Shown here piece by piece: positions 7,066 to 12,886 of a stretch of 24,153 nucleotides of DNA. The first letter of the stretch is position 1. Every line of letters starts with the position of its first letter. The stretch is from NCBI RefSeq assembly GCF_020742345.1, contig NZ_DYXC01000044.1, positions 1-24,153 of the forward strand, given 5' to 3'. This DNA is from Enteractinococcus helveticum. Its GTDB lineage: Bacteria > Actinomycetota > Actinomycetes > Actinomycetales > Micrococcaceae. The translations under genes were made by a program, and so were the position numbers. The notes under the pieces are model-generated. The model searched no databases. It worked only from the letters and a program-made list of their open reading frames with translations, and had not been told where the DNA came from.

Positions 7066-8868
7066 TTAGTGATCGGCCGTCACCGCCCCTGAGGCAGTGC
7101 ACGTCATGGACTCACCCACAGCCAAGGTGTTTCTGGGGCAGCTGATGGCATCATCTGGCAACTGGTTATCTGTGACGACGACGTCGTCCAACGGAGTTTC
7201 CCCAGTATTGGTCACCAGGTAGGTCCAGGTGACAGTCGTGCCGGCGGAGATCGAACTGCCAGGAGGAATCTGGGGTGCATCAGCCAATCCGGCAATATTT
7301 TCAGTACCCCAGGCCTGCTTAGAGATCTTCAGCGCAGCATCCAGGGTTTGGACGGCGTGGAAGGTACACTCCACTCGATCACCGGGGGTAACCTTCAACT
7401 CGGCTGTGGCCTTGCCGCTGGCCACCCTGGTCCCGTTGACATCACAGCTGCTGTCTTTGGCCACCCAACCGTCGGCTTGCTGCTGGTCGGTGAGCAGCGA
7501 GTTGAGTGTTAGCCCGGTGGCCTTGGCAGAGTCCAGGTCCAGGGTGTAGAACACGGTGCCTTGTTCGCCGGTTTGCTGGGTGGCTTCTGGTGCGTTGTCA
7601 GCATGTGTGGACTCAAGACGAAAGTTCCAACCCGAGCCGGCGGTTGCAGTGTCCTGACCGTAGGCGCTGAGTTGCTGGGTGATCTGCACGGTGGTTTCAC
7701 AGGCCAGCTGGTCGGCAACCGAGTCCAATAGCATGGGGAGCCGCCCCGGGCTCATCGTGTGCACATCCGCGCCGTTATAGGACACCGAGCTGGAGGTCTG
7801 CGATCCGGCAATTGCCTGCAGGTTCGCCGCACTGGTTTCTCCCACACTGACCGCTAAGATGCGGGTGCCCTGGGCTTTGACCGCATTGGCCGAATGGATA
7901 GTGTGCTCAATGTCAGCAAAGCTGCTGGCCTTGGCACCGGCCCCCACCACAATGGCCAGATCATAGGAGCCCTGTGCTGCCTGTTCCAGGCCACCATCCA
8001 GGACGGTGACCGTCGAATGGGTACCTGCCAGGCGGCGCTTCATGGTTTGAGCTGCTGCCGTGAAGTCTCCCACCGCACCGGAGCGATCTAATATCAAGGC
8101 AATCTTGGCCCCGGGTCGGCAGCTGAGCGAGGCGGAAGGATTGGTCCGCGAATTCTGCCAGGTTCCCGAGGAACCTTGGGTGCGCATAAAGTCACTGCCG
8201 GAGTTATAGCTTGCACCTGCGCGCAGGGCGGGGCCGGTGCGGAACCGGTACGGGGTTTCCGAGCTCAATCCCACCGTTGCATTGGCATACCAACCAGCGG
8301 GCGCCGATTCTTGTACAACCCAGAAGCGCTGATCGTAGTTCTCCCCTTGCTCGTAATCATCTGTGGCCGGATGCGTATCCGGGATAGTAAAGGAACACTC
8401 GCCGGAACCATTGGACGTACACTGAGCCCAGGAGCCGGTCACAGCCGATGTTGGACCGGATTCACCACCGGAATATAACCGCAGTGAGACCCCAGCCAGC
8501 CCGGACGGGTTGTCACCGACGTGCACCGTGATGGTGGCTTCAGTTTCTTCTGGTTCAACCGCGGTATCGTCTTCTTCTTCGGCAGTTTCGGTTTCTTGAG
8601 CCGTAGCCGTTGGAGAAGATCTCGCCGTGGACTTCTTATCAGTGCTCGGCGATTGGGTGGTCGACTCCTGCCGCGGAGTCTCGTGGATTGTCACCGACTC
8701 AGATTCTGCTGCGGAAGCAAGGACCGTCCCAGCTGTCAGACCGGCGATCACCAGGGCGGCACTACAGACGGCGGCAACCGATGTTCGGATGGGTCCCGGG
8801 CTGTTGCACATCCCGGTGCCCGGCTCAGGTCGTTGCACGCGGTGCCGCCTCTCCGCTCGGTAATGCAT
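7066..8868 (-). CDS. Secreted VWA-like surface protein with degenerate MIDAS and C-terminal DUF11/DUF7507-like domain
   Basis: I prefer the ATG at 8868 (600 residues), with AAGG 6 nt upstream; starts at 8811, 8901 and 8943 have poorer support. A signal-anchor-like hydrophobic segment spans about 29-54, followed by a Ser/Thr/Glu-rich low-complexity spacer (60-112). Next is an SpaA/prealbumin-like region (112-250, e.g. GLAGVSLRLYSGG), a von Willebrand A-like fold (256-390) and beta-sandwich domains. The last of these (about 510-600) resembles DUF11/DUF7507 repeats (YLVTNTGETPLDDVVVTDNQLP). The VWA metal site reads DRSGA (261-265) instead of DxSxS, and the usual TDG segment is replaced by VVGAGAK, so metal binding is doubtful. 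The protein ends abruptly at TASGAVTADH with no sorting signal or membrane anchor, unlike typical relatives. It is first in the run toward sipW and is probably an adhesive or structural surface protein. Confidence 0.8.
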   Translation of the reverse strand: MHYRAERRHRVQRPEPGTGMCNSPGPIRTSVAAVCSAALVIAGLTAGTVLASAAESESVTIHETPRQESTTQSPSTDKKSTARSSPTATAQETETAEEEDDTAVEPEETEATITVHVGDNPSGLAGVSLRLYSGGESGPTSAVTGSWAQCTSNGSGECSFTIPDTHPATDDYEQGENYDQRFWVVQESAPAGWYANATVGLSSETPYRFRTGPALRAGASYNSGSDFMRTQGSSGTWQNSRTNPSASLSCRPGAKIALILDRSGAVGDFTAAAQTMKRRLAGTHSTVTVLDGGLEQAAQGSYDLAIVVGAGAKASSFADIEHTIHSANAVKAQGTRILAVSVGETSAANLQAIAGSQTSSSVSYNGADVHTMSPGRLPMLLDSVADQLACETTVQITQQLSAYGQDTATAGSGWNFRLESTHADNAPEATQQTGEQGTVFYTLDLDSAKATGLTLNSLLTDQQQADGWVAKDSSCDVNGTRVASGKATAELKVTPGDRVECTFHAVQTLDAALKISKQAWGTENIAGLADAPQIPPGSSISAGTTVTWTYLVTNTGETPLDDVVVTDNQLPDDAISCPRNTLAVGESMTCTASGAVTADH

Positions 8869-9003
8869 GAGGAGCCTTGAAGATTCGCAGTCGGTGCACA
8901 TTGAGCGATAAGTGAATATCGACTGGAATCCCAGATGATTCACAGACTATGAGCCGCAAGCGGACAGAACACTAGCTCTATGACCAGTCCACTGTTGGTT
9001 CTC

Positions 9004-9033
9004 ACCTACCAGCCGTGGGAATAGGTACTAGGT
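9004..9033. promoter_or_regulatory. Triple TAGGT motif in the regulator/VWA gap
   Basis: TAGGT occurs at 9022-9026 and 9029-9033 (7-bp step), with its complement ACCTA at 9004-9008, 136-165 bp upstream of the preferred VWA-like start. Repeated half-sites of this size can be operators of NarL/LuxR-type regulators. The neighbouring LuxR-type ATPase is an obvious candidate, but nothing ties it to these sites. Confidence 0.3.
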
Positions 9034-9060
9034 TTGCCGCGGGGAATCTGGCAGGACGGC

Positions 9061-9113
9061 GCACAGGCGTGTTGCACACAAAAACCTGTGCCACCTTGGG
9101 CGAGTCAGGGTGG
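9061..9113 (-). terminator. Two adjacent hairpins after the LuxR-type regulator
   Basis: CCACC...GGTGG (9091-9113, 7-nt loop, one mismatch in the stem on the transcribed strand) and GCACAGG...CCTGTGC (9061-9091, 7-bp stem with an inner GTGT/ACAC pairing) share one base pair position and begin 13 nt after the regulator's stop. They could end the regulator transcript and make the surface-protein operon independent. There is no T-tract after the stem. Confidence 0.35.
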
Positions 9114-9125
9114 GGTAGGAGGGGT

Positions 9126-11942
9126 TTAGTCGGTTGCAGATTCTTCGGTAGCTCGGGTTCGCAACGACTCATGAAATAGCATTGCGACCTCCGCCCGTGA
9201 ATTCAATTGGAGTTTTCGCAAGATATTCGACACGTGGAAGCGCGCGGTGGATTGCGAGACCACTAATCGTTGGGCAATTGACCGGTTGGAGTGGCCATCG
9301 GCCAATAAGGCGGCGACTTCGCGCTCGCGTTGGGTCATACTGGTCAAGACCTCATTGCGCGACTGACGATTTTCTTCGATAGCGGTGTCTAATTGCTTGC
9401 GCGCCGAGGCAAGATAGGCGGCTGCGTCAAGGTCTTCCAACGTCGTCACCGCTTGGCGCAGGACGGCGTCGGCCTTTTCAAAATCGTGCTGTTCTAATAA
9501 GAAGACGCCGTAATCGCGGTTGGTCAGTGCCCATGCCAGCGGATATGTTTGCTGCTTCAGGGCAGCTTTGTAGTGTTGCTGGGCTGCATCAAGTCGGCCG
9601 TGCGCTTGGGCCAGGCGAGCTTTGAGCCAGTCCAAGCTGCCCCAGTGCTCAAACCAGGTGGTGCCACGGCGTCGTGTTAGCTCCTCGATGAGGTCTTCGG
9701 CGGCATCCAGTTCACCGGCGTCAATCAGTGCATGCGCCCGGTAGGTCAAAAACCCGCGTAACGTCGTGGCAATATTGAGCACCTCCGGGCGCGCGGTGAT
9801 CTCCAAAATGGCCTGATCATTGCCGTGGGCCCGAGCGTATTCCAGTTGCGCCATGACTGCCAGATCCCGGCCGTAGTGTTCCCAGTCGAAGTCCCACAGG
9901 CGTTCGGCCTGGCCAATATAGGCTTGCGGATCTGCCTGCTGGGTAATAGTGAGGATCTTAGCGCGCAGTGCTGCACCGGTGAGTCGGGCTTCCAGATCCA
10001 GCGAATCGTGGTTGATTTCGTCAAACTGATCCAACGCTTCGGCGGCCTCATGATATTTCCCGAATAATAGGCAGCAGTGAGCCTGAATGATGCGCGGGGT
10101 CGCATTGGACCAAGACTCTAAGACGCCGCGATCCAGTAAATCAATAGCTTGGCTTGCCATATCGTGGGCTCGAAACGTCTGGCCGATGGCCATAGCGAGA
10201 CCCGACAACGTGGTCAAACAATCAATCTTGGTGCCATTGGATGGCAGGGTCGCTACTCGGCGCATGAGTTCCGGAAGCGCCATACGAATATCTTGCTGAC
10301 GGCCAGCAAGATTCCACTGGACTAATTCCATGCACTCTAAATGCAGGATGAAATCTTGGGGCGCCACCATCCAGGCAAACCGACGATCCAGCAGTTCCTC
10401 GGGACTCTGGGGTCCCTTGGCGATGAAGTCTTGAGCCACCGGAATCATATCCAGCACCCTGCGGCGTTCGGGACTGCGCATCATCATCATAATCAGTGTG
10501 AAGAGCAGGTATCCCTGCAGTGCGGTCTCGTCTGGAGTTTCACTTCTGGCATCCAGCACCGCGCGAGCTCGGTCTTCGGGATAGGGATCATCTACGATGT
10601 AGACCCGCAGCATCAACGCCAAGAACTCGCGCAGCATACCGTGCGGGAATGACTCAATTTCGGGCAGCAAATCTAAACACCGGTACCCCGCTTTGGCTCG
10701 GATACTGATCAAGACCAGGTCGGTGATTAACCGCTGCCGAACGTTGGAATCCTCCGCCAGTTCCAGTCCCATGCGCAGAATCTCGCTGGCGTGGTCGAAG
10801 TGGCTCAACTCGGTGGCCTCGGTGACGTATTCTTCGACGCGTGCCGCTAAAGTTTCATTCCAGGATTCGGCACCCATAAACATGTGCCACACTGATCGAT
10901 ACCCATCCGTGGATTCGGATAAGACTCGGTGGACTTTGCGCCGAAATGGTGGGTTCACCATGCTGCGTACCGCCGAGGCGATGAGCTCGTGTTTGGGCAC
11001 AATGGATTTGCCAAATCCGGTTTCTCGAATCACCCCCGCCTGAATCGCATCATAAATTTTATTGGGCAGTCCCAGTTGTTCCAGCGTGGCCAGTAGCACT
11101 TCTCGCGGTAATTCATGCTGGGCCAGGCACACAATTTCAGCTACGGTTTGGGCCTGCGTATCTAGCTCGTAGAAGGAACCCAGCAGGGGATTTTGGACTT
11201 CGACGTCGCGAATCGGAAATTTCCACGTGCGGTGCAGTTGCTTGACTTCTTCGGGCGTGACCTGGCTGAAAATACTGTCCACGCCAAGAAAAGAGCCACC
11301 GGTGGCGCGCTGTAGTTCGGTGGCGTTGTGATGCGAGATCGTCATGCCGAAGCGGTCCATGGCCAGTGCCCGAATCTCTGATTCTTGCAGCGGTCCGATC
11401 TCGATGTGTTGGTCTTGGGGATTGGCGGCTGCCGCCTGGGCTAGAAACTGTCCGATCGAGGAGGGTTCGTGGGGTGTACGGGCACTGCAGACAAAGACAA
11501 TATTGCGTCGGTTCACCCGTGGAATAAGGTGGCGCAGTACCCGAGTGGAATCGGCGTCGATCCAGTGGGCGTCATCAATGAGAATGATGTGTCCTTGTTC
11601 TGATCCGCTCGTGCTGTTGAGCAGATGCCGAACACACGCGCGAGCCACCGAGAGTGGTTGTTTCTTACTTTCGGTTTCCACATCCCAATCGGAAACGAAA
11701 CCAGCGGCCAGAAAGCGTTCGATGAAGCTGTAGGGTTCACCGCGTTCGATCCGGTCGGCGGCAAGGAACGTCACCGGCCACAGCTCGCGCTGTCTGGCCT
11801 GTTGGGCGAGTTCGCGCAAGAAATAGGTTTTGCCCATTCCGGCCAGACCATCGACTAAGACGGTACCGCCACCTTGTGAGAAAACATTGTCGAGTACCTC
11901 CGAGGCCCTTTGACGCCGAAAAGTGATGGGGTTTCCAGACAA
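9126..11942 (-). CDS. Large ATP-binding LuxR-family (LAL/MalT-like) transcriptional regulator
   Basis: A 938-residue regulator starting at a TTG with AAGGGG about 8 nt upstream. The N-terminal STAND/AAA-type ATPase has Walker A GLAGMGKT at 32-39 and Walker B HIILIDDAHWID near 115-126. A long alpha-helical TPR-like middle (about 400-850) is followed by a C-terminal LuxR/GerE helix-turn-helix in about the last 65 residues (MTQREREVAALLADGHSNRSIAQRL with the recognition helix QSTARFHVSNIL). Such proteins are ligand-switched ATPases that oligomerise and activate transcription, as in MalT. It is encoded on the same strand just upstream of the VWA/SipW cluster, 257 bp away, so control of that cluster is the simplest reading. 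The ligand is unknown. The length is typical for the family. Confidence 0.9.
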   Translation of the reverse strand: MSGNPITFRRQRASEVLDNVFSQGGGTVLVDGLAGMGKTYFLRELAQQARQRELWPVTFLAADRIERGEPYSFIERFLAAGFVSDWDVETESKKQPLSVARACVRHLLNSTSGSEQGHIILIDDAHWIDADSTRVLRHLIPRVNRRNIVFVCSARTPHEPSSIGQFLAQAAAANPQDQHIEIGPLQESEIRALAMDRFGMTISHHNATELQRATGGSFLGVDSIFSQVTPEEVKQLHRTWKFPIRDVEVQNPLLGSFYELDTQAQTVAEIVCLAQHELPREVLLATLEQLGLPNKIYDAIQAGVIRETGFGKSIVPKHELIASAVRSMVNPPFRRKVHRVLSESTDGYRSVWHMFMGAESWNETLAARVEEYVTEATELSHFDHASEILRMGLELAEDSNVRQRLITDLVLISIRAKAGYRCLDLLPEIESFPHGMLREFLALMLRVYIVDDPYPEDRARAVLDARSETPDETALQGYLLFTLIMMMMRSPERRRVLDMIPVAQDFIAKGPQSPEELLDRRFAWMVAPQDFILHLECMELVQWNLAGRQQDIRMALPELMRRVATLPSNGTKIDCLTTLSGLAMAIGQTFRAHDMASQAIDLLDRGVLESWSNATPRIIQAHCCLLFGKYHEAAEALDQFDEINHDSLDLEARLTGAALRAKILTITQQADPQAYIGQAERLWDFDWEHYGRDLAVMAQLEYARAHGNDQAILEITARPEVLNIATTLRGFLTYRAHALIDAGELDAAEDLIEELTRRRGTTWFEHWGSLDWLKARLAQAHGRLDAAQQHYKAALKQQTYPLAWALTNRDYGVFLLEQHDFEKADAVLRQAVTTLEDLDAAAYLASARKQLDTAIEENRQSRNEVLTSMTQREREVAALLADGHSNRSIAQRLVVSQSTARFHVSNILRKLQLNSRAEVAMLFHESLRTRATEESATD

Positions 11943-12162
11943 TGTTCTTCCCCTTCCTCAGGTGCAAGTTTCGGTGAAGAGTGTTTTGGCCAACGCAGAT
12001 CGCACTGCGGTTTCAGACCCCGGAGCAGCCTGACGTGGAGGACCTCATCGCCCGGCTTGCGGGCCGTTCTACCGCATGTTGCGAAAACGCTCTGCGTTGT
12101 ATGTCAAGACTAGTTGCAATCCGCTTATAGGGGAATGGTTGAGGGTGAATTTTTAACGATAA

Positions 12163-12205
12163 AAGATTCAACTAAGGCATGAACATGCGGAATGTGAAGA
12201 TTCAA
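12163..12205. repeat. Direct repeat AAGATTCAA with an inverted repeat between copies
   Basis: AAGATTCAA occurs at 12163-12171 and 12197-12205, centre-to-centre 34 bp, roughly three helical turns. Between them GCATG-AA-CATGC (12177-12188) is a 5-2-5 inverted repeat. The arrangement suits cooperative binding of a regulator to one face of the helix. Confidence 0.35.
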
Positions 12206-12225
12206 GCACCCGGGTTTTGGTGGTG

Positions 12226-12241
12226 TTTCAAGGGGTTGAAA
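12226..12241. promoter_or_regulatory. Inverted repeat TTTCAA-GGGG-TTGAAA
   Basis: A perfect 6-4-6 inverted repeat lies 14 bp upstream of the putative -35 box of the thioesterase promoter. Position and symmetry fit an activator or repressor site. The regulator is unknown. Confidence 0.35.
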
Positions 12242-12254
12242 TAATGGGCTACTT

Positions 12255-12283
12255 TTGAGTAACTCTCGCACTTTGTCTAGACA
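12255..12283 (+). promoter_or_regulatory. Possible sigma-70-type promoter for the thioesterase gene
   Basis: TTGAGT (12255-12260) and TAGACA (12278-12283) are separated by 17 bp, upstream of the GTG start at 12381. A second reading, TTGTCT with CATATT 17 bp further on, overlaps it. Neither -10 box is a strong match. Confidence 0.3.
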
Positions 12284-12380
12284 TGCAGCGGGTCTCATAT
12301 TCCAGGTCTCAGGTCTCCTGCGCGAGCGGACTAGGGTAGTGTCAGTCACAAAATTTTCTTGTCAAATTTCAGGAGTCTCT

Positions 12381-12800
12381 GTGTCGAATGCACCCAAGAA
12401 TGCGCTACCTATCGAAATCCAGCTTCGCTGGTCAGACCAAGATTTATTGGCGCATGTCAATAACGCCACGATTATGACCTTGGTTGAAGAGGCGCGTATC
12501 CGAGCGATCACTGAGCTACAACAGCGCGGTCAATGGAATGGCCCCTTAGAGATGGTGCTGCGAACAGCGACGACCGAGTTCTTGCGTCCGGTCATGTATG
12601 AGGACAGTGTGGTCGTCAACGTGTGGGTTTCACACATTGGCAACACCTCGTTTGTGCTCCAGCACGAGCTGCTGCAATATGGCGAAATTTGTGTCACGGT
12701 CGAGGCCGTCGTCGTCCTCTTTGATGTCGAAAAGCAGGCCTCGAAGCCGATCCCAGACCCATTGCGGGCCGTTTTGGAAACCGTTTCGGCGTCCTTGTAG
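12381..12800 (+). CDS. Hotdog-fold acyl-CoA thioesterase (4HBT, YbgC/FadM-like)
   Basis: A 139-residue protein with a GTG start, chosen because AGGAG lies 6 nt upstream and the hotdog domain begins right after it; the frame is open 126 bp further upstream but without family features. The motif RWSDQDLLAHVNNA (16-29) is the 4HBT signature, with the catalytic aspartate (D21) and HVNN helix start. A beta strand follows (VVVNVWVSHIGNTSFVLQHEL). The length matches the family (130-150 residues). Such enzymes hydrolyse the thioester bond of acyl-CoA or acyl-ACP in the cytoplasm. The acyl chain preference cannot be read from sequence. It appears to be a single-gene unit facing the ABC transporter across a strong hairpin. 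Confidence 0.88.
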   Translation: MSNAPKNALPIEIQLRWSDQDLLAHVNNATIMTLVEEARIRAITELQQRGQWNGPLEMVLRTATTEFLRPVMYEDSVVVNVWVSHIGNTSFVLQHELLQYGEICVTVEAVVVLFDVEKQASKPIPDPLRAVLETVSASL

Positions 12801-12809
12801 CCAAAAGAA

Positions 12810-12858
12810 GCGATCTCACCGGCGTCCGAATAATTGTTCGTGATGCCGGTGAGATCGC
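12810..12858. terminator. Bidirectional hairpin terminator
   Basis: A perfect 14-bp inverted repeat (GCGATCTCACCGGC at 12810-12823 and its complement at 12845-12858) with a 21-nt loop that can itself pair CGAA with TTCG. It starts 9 nt after the thioesterase stop and ends 28 nt before the stop of the convergent FtsX-type permease. There is no clear T-tract, which is common for actinobacterial terminators. Serving both strands is the natural reading. Confidence 0.8.
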
Positions 12859-12886
12859 GAGGTAGAAGCCCTGGGAATCGCGAATA

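Larger units (their letters stand above)
11943..12380. other. Repeat-rich intergenic region between divergent genes
   Basis: These 438 bp separate the minus-strand LuxR-type regulator from the plus-strand thioesterase, and no credible gene is seen in them. The central part (about 12130-12260) is noticeably AT-richer than its surroundings. It holds an inverted repeat GCATG-AA-CATGC, a direct repeat AAGATTCAA at two places 34 bp apart, and TTTCAA-GGGG-TTGAAA. A perfect TTGACA on the minus strand (12107-12102) could be a -35 box for the regulator, though no good -10 follows at 16-18 bp. Confidence 0.6.

Noticed and set aside
6940..7068. A frameshift joining the truncated VWA-like protein to downstream sequence
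   Set aside because: All three frames after the stop were read; none continues the DUF11/DUF7507 strand pattern or gives a sorting signal.
12125..12349. A possible 74-residue minus-strand gene in the long intergenic region
   Set aside because: GTG start without ribosome-binding site, no recognisable pattern, and the stretch is filled with repeats that look regulatory. It cannot be excluded but is not supported.
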